Made by a program: the position numbers and the translations under genes. From positions 1 through 33,665 of the forward strand of contig JAISYO010000123.1 of the NCBI GenBank assembly GCA_031269865.1: 33,665 bases of DNA. The letters run 5' to 3'. Numbering within the stretch: the stretch's first letter is position 1; every line of letters begins with the position of its first letter. The notes under the pieces were generated by a model. That model had not been told where the DNA came from, made no database searches, and saw only the letters and a list, made by a program, of their open reading frames with translations. Shown piece after piece: positions 9,238 to 17,950 of this stretch. The DNA is from Dysgonamonadaceae bacterium (GTDB taxonomy: Bacteria > Bacteroidota > Bacteroidia > Bacteroidales > Dysgonomonadaceae).

Positions 9238-11031
9238 ATGAGCATCGACAAGCGAATCGCATTTTACGCATCACTATCTGAGCATCACAAAAATTTGGGC
9301 GAAAAATACCGGAAGCGGTTGATGATCAATAGTTCTCTCAGGCTATTGGCTTTTGTCGCCCTGCTGTCCTGCCCCTATTTTTTGCGGCATAGCCCTGCCC
9401 TTGCCCTTGCTTCAACCGGATTGAGCTTGGTGGCGTTTCTGTTTCTCGTGCTTCGCCACAACCGCTTATCGAAGCGGCGCAGCCGTTCCGAAACCATCTG
9501 CCGGATAGCGGAAAACGAGATGAGAGCCTTCCAATTCGATTTTTCTTGTTTCGATGGCGCGGCGGAACGCATCAACCCGGCGCACGATTTCAGTTTCGAT
9601 CTCGACTTGTTTGGCGAAAAATCGCTTTTCCAACAAGTCAATCGCACGGCGTTGCTCATCGGGAAAGAATCGCTGATAAACCTGTTCGAACACCCGATGA
9701 GCAAGCGCGAGGGCATCGAAACGCGCCAGCAAGCCGTGAAAGAATTGACGGGGAAAGAGGATTTCTGCATCGAATTTCGCGCCATCGGCGCAATGGCAGA
9801 CGACACGCTACCCACGAAAGAAGAGGCGGAAAAACTGTTTCGCGGCGTGGAAAAACTTTCCGACGCGCGTTTTTGGAAAATTTCCGCAACAGTCGTCCCC
9901 TTCGCCTATATCCTGCTGTTCGCCCTCTCGTTCTTCGGAATGCCCGGCAACGTCATCGTCTTTTTCTATCTGCTAACCTTGGCGTTGTCCTTCGTCCCGA
10001 TGAAGCAAATCGGCAACCTGCACCGGATTTTCGAGCGGAAAATCAAGATTCTCGAAGCGTACAGCCAACTTTTCGGGCTGATTGAGGACGAATCGTTCAA
10101 AAGCGCGGATCTCAACGCAATACGACGGCAGGTTTCCCTACCCGAAAAAGCCTCGAAAGCCATTGCGCAAATCATATCGCATTGCCGCAACCTCAATCAG
10201 TCCTTCGGCTTCCCTATTATGCTATTGCTCAACCCCTTCCTGATGTGGAATGTGCGCTTCGCGCTGAAAATCGGGGCGTGGACACAAAAATATAGGGACG
10301 AAACCGGAAAATGGTTTTCCGCCCTCGCGAAGACGGACGCGATGATTTCGCTCGCCACCTTCGCGGCAAACCACCCCGATTATGCCTACCCCTCGTTTTC
10401 GGAAAATTTCCGCTTCGACGGCGAACAGATGGGACACCCGCTCATCGCGAAGGAAAAATGCGTCAAAAACAACATCCGCATCGTGAGCAAACCCTATTTT
10501 ATGATTGTAACGGGCGCGAACATGGCAGGGAAAAGCACCTACCTGCGCACCGTCGGCGTAAACCATCTGCTGGCGTCTATGGGACTGCCCGCCTGCGCCG
10601 AAAAATTGGAATTTTACCCCGGCAACCTGCTGACGAACCTGCGAACCGCCGACTCGTTGGTAAACAACGAATCCTATTTTTTCGCGGAACTGAAACGGCT
10701 GAAAATGATTATCGAACGCCTGAAATCGGGCGAGGACGGTTTGTTCATCATTTTGGACGAGATACTGAAAGGCACCAATTCAGAAGACAAGCAGAAAGGT
10801 TCGTTTTCGCTGATGAAAAGGTTGGTGGAATTGGGCGGAAACGGAATCATCGCCACGCACGATCTCGCCCTCGGCACGTTGGAAGAAGAATTTCCGGGCA
10901 GGATAAAAAATTTCCATTTCGACGCGAACATTTCGGGCGACAGCCTTTCCTTCGACTACACCCTGCACGAGGGCATCGCCCAAAATATGAACGCCAGCTT
11001 TTTGATGCGCAGTATGGGGATTGTGGAATGA
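9238..11031 (+). CDS. Membrane-anchored MutS-family ATPase
   Basis: Walker A TGANMAGKSTYLRTVG, FIILDEILKGTNSEDK and IATHDLAL match the MutS ATPase domain; two hydrophobic segments N-terminally. ATG at 9238 preferred over the track start, which lies in the promoter. Confidence 0.88.
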   Translation: MSIDKRIAFYASLSEHHKNLGEKYRKRLMINSSLRLLAFVALLSCPYFLRHSPALALASTGLSLVAFLFLVLRHNRLSKRRSRSETICRIAENEMRAFQFDFSCFDGAAERINPAHDFSFDLDLFGEKSLFQQVNRTALLIGKESLINLFEHPMSKREGIETRQQAVKELTGKEDFCIEFRAIGAMADDTLPTKEEAEKLFRGVEKLSDARFWKISATVVPFAYILLFALSFFGMPGNVIVFFYLLTLALSFVPMKQIGNLHRIFERKIKILEAYSQLFGLIEDESFKSADLNAIRRQVSLPEKASKAIAQIISHCRNLNQSFGFPIMLLLNPFLMWNVRFALKIGAWTQKYRDETGKWFSALAKTDAMISLATFAANHPDYAYPSFSENFRFDGEQMGHPLIAKEKCVKNNIRIVSKPYFMIVTGANMAGKSTYLRTVGVNHLLASMGLPACAEKLEFYPGNLLTNLRTADSLVNNESYFFAELKRLKMIIERLKSGEDGLFIILDEILKGTNSEDKQKGSFSLMKRLVELGGNGIIATHDLALGTLEEEFPGRIKNFHFDANISGDSLSFDYTLHEGIAQNMNASFLMRSMGIVE

Positions 11032-11068
11032 AGGGAAATTCCACCCCTGCCAACAGCGTAACGTTTAT

Positions 11069-12844
11069 TTATGTACCGGGCGAAATTTCTTCTTTTTTAC
11101 CAACGATCAAGTACTTGCCAGCAGTCAATTTCGCATGTTTCAAGCCGTTCCACGATTTCAATTGCTCCACGCTAACCCCTCTCCGCTGGGCTATATCCAA
11201 TAAACTATCGCCTTCGCGAATTTTGTAATACACTTTGTTCTGCGTAACAATCAAGGAATTGTCCTGCGGTTCGGTCTGTTTTTCCTCGGATTTCTCTGCC
11301 GCCGTTTCTGCTGCTGTTTCGGGCTGTTTTTCTTCGGATTGAGCCTCTTCCACTTTCTCTACCGCTTTTTCAGCCGAAGCAAGTTTGTTTTGCCCCACGC
11401 TTTCCACGGAAGTTTGTTCCGATTGTTTTTTGAAATATTCGGCAATAACGCCGCCGCTACTCAAATTCGAGGCGGTGGGGGCAGTAGTGGTGGCGGTGGA
11501 ATCGACAACCGTATTTTTGTTTTGCGCCAATGTCTGTTCGGGTTGGGGCGGTGGTGCAGGGGCAACCTTTCTTTTTTTCACAATCAGCCGTCTTCCGATA
11601 CTCAATTTCGTGGAACTCATTCCGTTCCACGATTTCAGTTGGGCCAAGCTAACGCCATTTAGTTGGGCGATTTTCGATAAAGTGTCCCCCTTGCGAACGC
11701 GATAATACACGTTGACGGAAGTTCCATCGGAAACCAAGCCTTCTTCCCGCACGAACTCATCGGTATTGAGCCGATGCGCCAAGTATTTGTTTTTGTTGTA
11801 GTTCAAAATTTCGTTTTCCTTGTCGATAAACGCCATGGTTTTGTTCGTCGGCAACACCAAGGCATAGGTTTTATAGTTGCCGGGGATAATGTCTTTTTTG
11901 AATTGCGGGTTCAATCGGCGGATTTCTTCGATGGGAATATCCAAAACAGGCGCAATTTGCGCAAAATGAATTTCTTTGTTCACGTGAATCGTGTCGAGCG
12001 CCCTCATCGCGCTGTATGATTCCACCGGGCAGATATTGTGTTCGTTGTGATAATTCATAATGTAAGTCGCAGCGATGAAAATAGGCACATAACCCCGCGT
12101 TTCGCGCGGAAGCCTGTAATATATCTGCCAATAATCGTTTTTCCCACCGCTACGCGCAATGGCTTTGTTTACCGTCCCCGGTCCGCAATTATACGCCGCG
12201 ATAACCAAATTCCAATCGTGATAGTAGGTTTCATATAAGAATTTCAAGTATCGACACGCCGCGTCGGTTGCCTTGTAGGGATCGCGGCGTTCGTCCACCA
12301 AGCTATTGACTTCCAATCCGTATAGTTTCCCTGTTTTCAGCATAAACTGCCATAGTCCGGTAGCCCCCGCCCGCGAAACGGCTACGGGGTTCAATGCCGA
12401 TTCGATAACGGGCAAGTACTTCAATTCCAATGGCAAACCGTAACGATCGAGGGCTTCTTCAAACATCGGGAAATAATAATCGCCCAAGGCGAGCATATAG
12501 CCCACGATTTCCCTTCTGCGATTGGAATACAAATCAATTTGCGATCTAACCACCTGATTGTACGACAATTCCATCTCGGACGGAAGTTTATAGAGCCGAT
12601 TGGCGTAAACCGTGTCGGCGAAAACGACATTTGCGCCTTGGCTGCATTCGTTTTTCGACTTGGACAAATCCAACTGCCAATCGTGTAAGAGCGTGGCAAG
12701 CTGTTGGTTCAGCACTTCGGGCTGCACAACGGCATTGTCCCTGATGGTATCTTTCGCACGCAGGGCAGGGTGTTGCGCCGACACGTTCAACAGTCCGCAC
12801 AAAAGGCAAGCCGATAAAAACATATATTTTCTTTTCATAAGCAA
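11069..12844 (-). CDS. mltD: Membrane-bound lytic murein transglycosylase D with two LysM domains
   Basis: SLT domain (LPVIESALNPVAVSRAGATGLWQFM, AAYNCGPGTVNKAIAR) and two LysM repeats (YYRVRKGDTLSKIAQ, YYKIREGDSLLDIAQ). Confidence 0.9.
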   Translation of the reverse strand: MLMKRKYMFLSACLLCGLLNVSAQHPALRAKDTIRDNAVVQPEVLNQQLATLLHDWQLDLSKSKNECSQGANVVFADTVYANRLYKLPSEMELSYNQVVRSQIDLYSNRRREIVGYMLALGDYYFPMFEEALDRYGLPLELKYLPVIESALNPVAVSRAGATGLWQFMLKTGKLYGLEVNSLVDERRDPYKATDAACRYLKFLYETYYHDWNLVIAAYNCGPGTVNKAIARSGGKNDYWQIYYRLPRETRGYVPIFIAATYIMNYHNEHNICPVESYSAMRALDTIHVNKEIHFAQIAPVLDIPIEEIRRLNPQFKKDIIPGNYKTYALVLPTNKTMAFIDKENEILNYNKNKYLAHRLNTDEFVREEGLVSDGTSVNVYYRVRKGDTLSKIAQLNGVSLAQLKSWNGMSSTKLSIGRRLIVKKRKVAPAPPPQPEQTLAQNKNTVVDSTATTTAPTASNLSSGGVIAEYFKKQSEQTSVESVGQNKLASAEKAVEKVEEAQSEEKQPETAAETAAEKSEEKQTEPQDNSLIVTQNKVYYKIREGDSLLDIAQRRGVSVEQLKSWNGLKHAKLTAGKYLIVGKKEEISPGT

Positions 12845-12873
12845 AAAAGCTCTCGGAAACTCAAAACAGTTTC

Positions 12874-13665
12874 CTAAAAGTTAAAACTACATTGCACCCC
12901 GTAGGCGTTCGCCAAAAAACCCGATCCGTTCCTCTGCAAAATAGCGGGTTCTATCCGCATGGATAACTCCGGGCTGACATCGAAATCAAACAGTTGCGCG
13001 TCCACATACGCATCGACAATCGCCAGCCCATAAAGCGCAACCGTGCCGATAATACTGAAATCGCGGTAATAGCGGAAATAATCCTTGCGATCTTTCAACG
13101 CATTCGTCAGCCACGATTTGTCCACGGTTTCGGGCGTATAGCCGTAAGGAATGAATTTTTCCCAACGATTGGTGCCGGGATCATCGTCCACAATGTCTAT
13201 ATAACCGCCCATATAATCCCTGTAATGGCTGTTGTTCCACGATATGGCGTATGTAAACCCGATGAAGCCCCCATAAAGGATGGGCAGCTTCCAGTATTTC
13301 CGGTTGTATATTTGCCCCAGTCCGGGAAAAATCATCGAATATATGACTGCTTTTTTGGGGCTTGGTTTAAAAACCTCTATTTTAGAAAGCAACGTAGTAT
13401 CGTTGGGCAAACGCACGAGGCTGACCTTCTTTTGTTTGACGGCAAAGTTTATCGGATCGGGCAAAACGTTTTTCAATGTGTCGCCAACGGTTGCCGTGTC
13501 GCTTTGCAAGGGAACAGACGATTTTTCCAGCCTTATGCCGAGCGTATCCACCGGCAAGGCAACTTTTATCGAGTCGGGCGGCGATTGCAGGTTGTTTTTC
13601 TCGGTTTGCCCGAAAAGGCTTATCGAAAAAACAACACATATCCACACGCTGATGACTTGTTTCAT
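12874..13665 (-). CDS. DUF5683-type conserved Bacteroidota membrane protein
   Basis: Signal peptide; PSPKKAVIYSMIFPGLGQIYNRKYWKLPILYGG motif; typical position between parB and mltD. Confidence 0.8.
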   Translation of the reverse strand: MKQVISVWICVVFSISLFGQTEKNNLQSPPDSIKVALPVDTLGIRLEKSSVPLQSDTATVGDTLKNVLPDPINFAVKQKKVSLVRLPNDTTLLSKIEVFKPSPKKAVIYSMIFPGLGQIYNRKYWKLPILYGGFIGFTYAISWNNSHYRDYMGGYIDIVDDDPGTNRWEKFIPYGYTPETVDKSWLTNALKDRKDYFRYYRDFSIIGTVALYGLAIVDAYVDAQLFDFDVSPELSMRIEPAILQRNGSGFLANAYGVQCSFNF

Positions 13666-13717
13666 ATATTATGTATCTAAAAAAAGAAGCGGCGCGAACC
13701 GCAGAGGAACCTCATTT

Positions 13718-14599
13718 TCATTTCTTCATCCCGTCGAACATCACGATGATGCGTTCCAATTCTTCGGTGGAATTGAAGGGAATGGTTATTTTCCCCTTGC
13801 CTCGTTTGTTGCAAACGAACTGCACATCGGTTTTAAAATAGGACGAAAGATGATCCTGCAACACCCCAAAATCGTTCGCCGAAGAGGGTTTTCCCCCACT
13901 CTTTTTCACTGTCTTCGTAGGTCTCTCCGGGGCTTCGTCTTTCCGCACGATGGATTCCACCGCACGCACCGACAAACCCTCATCGAGAATGCGATTGTAT
14001 AACGCCAACTGTTCCAGCGGATCGTTCATCGTAACCAGAGCGCGGGCGTGTCCCATATCAATTTTCTTGTCTTTCACGCCCATTTGCACATCGGCAGGTA
14101 ACTTCAACAAACGCAGATAGTTGGCTATCGTGGCGCGTTTTTTCCCCACGCGGCTGCTCAACTGCTCTTGCGTGATGGCGAGCGTGTCCATCAGGTTCTG
14201 ATACGCCAAGGCGATTTCGATGGAATTTAAGTCTTCTCGTTGAATGTTCTCGATGAGAGCCATTTCCATCACTTCGTCGTCGTTTACCGTCTTAATGTAG
14301 GCGGGAATTGCCGTCAGCCCAGCCATCTGCGATGCGCGGTAACGCCGTTCCCCAGCCACAATCTGATAGGTGTCGTCGTCCACTTCGCGCAAGGTAATCG
14401 GTTGGATAACGCCATTTTGACGAATGGACGCCGCCAATTCTTCCAACGCCTCCTCGTCGAACACGCGGCGCGGCTGATCGGGGTTGGCTACAATTTTGGA
14501 CAATTCCACTTCGCTAATCGAAGAAGAACCCTGTGTATCAGCGTCGTTAAGCGTAATCAGGGCATCTAATCCGCGTCCAAGTGCATTTTTTTTACTCAT
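13718..14599 (-). CDS. parB: Chromosome partitioning protein ParB
   Basis: KKNALGRGLDALI start, NPDQPRRVFDEEALEELAASI, GERRYRASQ, HTH. Track ORF extends further upstream, but the 14597-14599 ATG fits the family. Confidence 0.95.
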   Translation of the reverse strand: MSKKNALGRGLDALITLNDADTQGSSSISEVELSKIVANPDQPRRVFDEEALEELAASIRQNGVIQPITLREVDDDTYQIVAGERRYRASQMAGLTAIPAYIKTVNDDEVMEMALIENIQREDLNSIEIALAYQNLMDTLAITQEQLSSRVGKKRATIANYLRLLKLPADVQMGVKDKKIDMGHARALVTMNDPLEQLALYNRILDEGLSVRAVESIVRKDEAPERPTKTVKKSGGKPSSANDFGVLQDHLSSYFKTDVQFVCNKRGKGKITIPFNSTEELERIIVMFDGMKK

Positions 14600-14621
14600 A
14601 TCTTTTTTCGGTATAGAAATG

Positions 14622-14683
14622 CAAAGATAATGAAAGCCGAGCGCAAAACAGGCAAACTTGTTTGATTTTTTTGCCGAAGTGCA
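14622..14683 (-). promoter_or_regulatory. parB promoter module with CAAACAAGTTTG inverted repeat
   Basis: Minus strand TTATCTTTG -7-like element, upstream inverted repeat; about 60 bp shared with 24551-24609. Confidence 0.55.
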
Positions 14684-14700
14684 GACTATCCGATGGAAAG

Positions 14701-15465
14701 TTAAGCATTTTTTTCGATTAACTCCTGCGCCAACTGCATATAATTGACTGCGCCGCGCGATCCGGCATCGTACATCAATACCGGTTTGGCATGGCTCTGC
14801 GACTCGCTCAACGCCACATTGCGCTGTATTACCGTCTTGAATACCAACTCTCTGAAATGGTGTTTTACCTCTTCGTATATTTGGTTGTGAAGACGAAGGC
14901 GCGAATCGTACATCGTCAGCACGAACCCTTCGATTTCCAAGCGGGTGTTGAGTTTCGACTTGATGATTTTTATGGTGTTCAGCAACTTGCTCAACCCTTC
15001 GAGCGCGAAATACTCGCACTGCACCGGAATGATTACCGAATCGGCGGCAGTAAGCACGTTTACCGTGATGATGCCGAGCGACGGGGAACAGTCGATGAGG
15101 ATAAAATCGTACTTGCTTTTGAGCGGGGACAACAAATCCCTGACGCGCTTTTCGCGGTTTTCCATCTGCACCAATTCCAATTCGGCACCCACAAGGTTTA
15201 TGTGCGACGAAATAATGTCGATATGCTCAAACGGCGTTTTCTGCACCATTTCTTCGGGCGTGCATTTTCCAATCAGCCCCTCGTAAACGGTTGTCTTCGC
15301 TTTTTTTATGTCAATCCCCAATCCCGACGAGGCGTTCGCCTGCGGATCGGCATCGACTACCAGAACTTTTTTATCCATAGCGGCAAGCGACGACGCCAGA
15401 TTGATGGTGGTAGTGGTTTTCCCCACCCCTCCCTTTTGATTCGCTAATGCGATTATCTTATTCAT
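14701..15465 (-). CDS. parA: Chromosome partitioning ATPase ParA/Soj
   Basis: MNKIIALANQKGGVGKTTTTINLA deviant Walker A; next to parB. Confidence 0.95.
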   Translation of the reverse strand: MNKIIALANQKGGVGKTTTTINLASSLAAMDKKVLVVDADPQANASSGLGIDIKKAKTTVYEGLIGKCTPEEMVQKTPFEHIDIISSHINLVGAELELVQMENREKRVRDLLSPLKSKYDFILIDCSPSLGIITVNVLTAADSVIIPVQCEYFALEGLSKLLNTIKIIKSKLNTRLEIEGFVLTMYDSRLRLHNQIYEEVKHHFRELVFKTVIQRNVALSESQSHAKPVLMYDAGSRGAVNYMQLAQELIEKNA

Positions 15466-15824
15466 AATTATCCAAACCTTGAAATTCGGGGGCAAAATAA
15501 GCAATAAATTAGTTAAGTCTGTGTTAATTAATTAAAACATTGCATTTTTTGTTGAAAAAAACAAGCAGCAAGGCTGTTTTTTATTCAATTACGAATTGAA
15601 AATTACGAAACAATGTTCGGCGGTAGCCAATTACGAATAAAAATGGTTGGACGTTCAGGGTTTGGATGTTCGGACGTTTGGGTGTTACTGTCAAAAAACC
15701 TTTTTTCAATCTAATTTTGCATTTAACAAAACAACCTCAATAGTAACAACAGAATAACACACACCGATAACCTAATTTACTTATTTATTGTCAGTTATGG
15801 CATTCATATCAATAGAATGGGATT

Positions 15825-16100
15825 GCATCCCGATGGGATGCGAAAATTGGGGGTGGCGGCATTTTCTACTGAGCGATGCAATCCTAATGGATTGCGGGAT
15901 GGGGTATTCTTGTGCCGTGAGGCACAATAGTTTGGTAGAATAAGATTCCCCGGTAACCCGCGTGCCGTGAGGTACGCGATATGAAAAACCCGGACACATT
16001 GCGTGCCTCACGGCACGCCCTTGTGTGCACTTGTCGCATTTCTACCCACATTCCGTCCCCGGTGGGACATTCGAGCAGGGTACCCACCTTATTAATAAGG
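15825..16100. repeat. Cluster of seven short-loop palindromes
   Basis: Units at 15825-15841, 15878-15895, 15910-15927, 15959-15978, 16001-16018, 16055-16068, 16087-16100; arms of 5-8 bp, loops of 0-4 nt. Confidence 0.8.
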
Positions 16101-16315
16101 GAATAAGGGCAATGGGAAGGGATTATCTCAAAACTACTAAGGATGTTTGTTAAGAAAATAAGGTTTTTTGGGGGGATTCCGCGTCGTGGCACGGAACGGA
16201 ATGACGGCGCACCCTTTCACTCTCAATTCTTTCCCCTTTACCTTTTACCCTTAGCTTTTTACCCTTTTCCTATTAATTCTTAATTCTCGATTTTCAATTC
16301 TCAATTGTTTTTTCA

Positions 16316-16324
16316 CTATCTTTG
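16316..16324 (+). promoter_or_regulatory. tyrS -7 promoter element
   Basis: CTATCTTTG about 16 nt before the tyrS ATG. Confidence 0.6.
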
Positions 16325-16340
16325 CAGTCCAAATTAAAAA

Positions 16341-17642
16341 ATGACAAAGATGAATTTTGTGGAAGAACTTCGTTGGCGAGGTATGATTCAGGACATTATG
16401 CCGGGGACGGAAGAACAGTTGCTGAAAGAACGGACGGCAGGCTACGTGGGCATCGACCCGACTGCCGACTCACTGCACATCGGGCATTTGGTGGGCGTGA
16501 TGATGCTCAAACATTTCCAACGCGCAGGACATACGCCCATCGCCTTGTTGGGCGGCGCTACCGGAATGATTGGCGATCCGTCGATGAAATCAGCCGAGCG
16601 GAAACTGTTGGACGAGGAAACCCTTATCCACAATCAGGAAGCCCTAAAAAAACAACTCGCGAAATTCCTTGATTTCGAGAGCGAAATTCCCAATAAAGCC
16701 GTCCTCGTGAACAATTACGATTGGATGAAAAACTACACCTTCCTCGCTTTCATTCGCGATATTGGCAAGCACATCACTGTCAATTATATGATGGCGAAAG
16801 ATTCGGTAAAAAAACGCCTCAGCGGGGAATCGAGCGAAGGAATGTCGTTTACCGAATTTTCCTACCAACTGTTGCAAGGATATGATTTCCTGCATCTTTA
16901 CCGCGAAAACGGCTGCCGCTTGCAAATGGGAGGATCGGATCAGTGGGGTAACATTACCACCGGCACGGAACTTATACGCCGCAAAGACGGGGGCGAAGCC
17001 TTCGCGCTTACCTGCCCGCTCATCACGAAAGCCGACGGCGGAAAATTCGGGAAAACCGAATCGGGCAACGTTTGGCTCGACCGCCGTTACACAAGCCCCT
17101 ACAAATTCTATCAGTTTTGGTTGGGTGCGAGCGATGCCGACGCGGTAAAATACATCAAGATATTCACGGCATTGTCGAAAGAAGAAATTGATTCGCTCAC
17201 TGCCGAACACGAAGCCGCACCCCATTTGCGCCCCTTGCAAAAACGGCTCGCGGAAGAAGTTACCGTGATGGTGCATTCGCGCGAGGACTACGACAAGGCG
17301 GTAGAGGCGTCCGAAATTCTGTTTGGCAAAGCCACTTCGGAAACGCTGCGTTCCACCGACGAGGAAACTTTGTTGCAAGTTTTCGAGGGCGTTCCGCAAT
17401 TTTCCGTATCGAAAGCCAAACTGCAAGCCGGAATCAAAGCGGTTGATCTGCTCACGGAAGACGCGGCGGTTTTTCCCTCGAAAGGCGAGATGCGCAAAAC
17501 CACGCAATCGGGCGGCGTGATGCTCAACAAGGAAAAACTCGAATCTTTTGACACGCTTATCGACGCAAGTTCGCTTATCGGCGGAAAATACTTGCTTGCG
17601 CAACGCGGAAAAAAGAATTATTTCTTGTTGATTGCAGAGTAG
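16341..17642 (+). CDS. tyrS: Tyrosyl-tRNA synthetase
   Basis: [16 protein letters not shown] (HIGH motif), [13 protein letters not shown] (KMSKS-like), C-terminal S4-like domain. Confidence 0.96.
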   Translation: MTKMNFVEELRWRGMIQDIMPGTEEQLLKERTAGYVGIDPTADSLHIGHLVGVMMLKHFQRAGHTPIALLGGATGMIGDPSMKSAERKLLDEETLIHNQEALKKQLAKFLDFESEIPNKAVLVNNYDWMKNYTFLAFIRDIGKHITVNYMMAKDSVKKRLSGESSEGMSFTEFSYQLLQGYDFLHLYRENGCRLQMGGSDQWGNITTGTELIRRKDGGEAFALTCPLITKADGGKFGKTESGNVWLDRRYTSPYKFYQFWLGASDADAVKYIKIFTALSKEEIDSLTAEHEAAPHLRPLQKRLAEEVTVMVHSREDYDKAVEASEILFGKATSETLRSTDEETLLQVFEGVPQFSVSKAKLQAGIKAVDLLTEDAAVFPSKGEMRKTTQSGGVMLNKEKLESFDTLIDASSLIGGKYLLAQRGKKNYFLLIAE

Positions 17643-17696
17643 TCCTTCTCGTTTTTAGGGCTTTGAAAAAATCTGCACGAAAAAACAGTTGGGATA

Positions 17697-17728
17697 TTTG
17701 GCTAATTACAATTATTATTATACTTTTG
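17697..17728 (+). promoter_or_regulatory. tRNA-Gln promoter (-33 TTTG, -7 TACTTTTG, 20-nt spacer)
   Basis: Matches Bacteroidota TTTG-N20-TAnnTTTG, 26 nt before the tRNA. Confidence 0.55.
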
Positions 17729-17754
17729 CACTGCTTTTCACGAAGCGTTAGGAT

Positions 17755-17825
17755 TGTCCCATGGTGTAATGGTAGCACACCTGATTTTGGTTCAGCCAGT
17801 CTAGGTTCGAATCCTGGTGGGACAA
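17755..17825 (+). tRNA. tRNA-Gln (anticodon TTG)
   Basis: Cloverleaf: acceptor TGTCCCA/TGGGACA, D stem GTGT/GCAC, anticodon loop TTTTGGT, T arm CTAGG-TTCGAAT-CCTGG; no encoded CCA. Confidence 0.92.
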
Positions 17826-17917
17826 CAAAAAAGGTGGATAGTTGTTTATCAATTGTCTGCCTTTATCTATTTTCCGATTTTTTTATCGAACAGGCACGGA
17901 AAACGAAGTTTTTTGTT

Positions 17918-17925
17918 TAAGTTTG
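17918..17925 (+). promoter_or_regulatory. Candidate -7 element for the acyltransferase pair
   Basis: TAAGTTTG 26 nt upstream of ATG 17951. Confidence 0.4.
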
Positions 17926-17950
17926 CACTTCAAAAAGAAAATGGACTCAG

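Noticed and set aside
10311-11228. 305-aa alternate-frame ORF over the MutS-like gene
   Set aside because: Arg/His-rich out-of-frame translation of the MutS ATPase domain, typical of GC-richer codons.
12994-13680. 228-aa plus-strand ORF antisense to the DUF5683 gene
   Set aside because: Shadow ORF without domain features.
14600-15019. N-terminal extension of ParB in the ORF track
   Set aside because: Overlaps the parB promoter and parA coding region; family start is MSKKNALGRGLDALI at 14599.
14791-15447. 218-aa plus-strand ORF antisense to parA
   Set aside because: Shadow ORF; ParA frame has unambiguous Walker motifs.
15781-16192. Two overlapping minus-strand ORFs (76 and 102 aa) with repeated VPHGTR-like peptides
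   Set aside because: They are translations of the palindrome cluster; repeated peptides come from the DNA palindromes, not a protein family.
16644-17603. 319-aa minus-strand ORF antisense to tyrS
   Set aside because: Shadow ORF of a well-supported tyrS coding sequence; low-plausibility composition.
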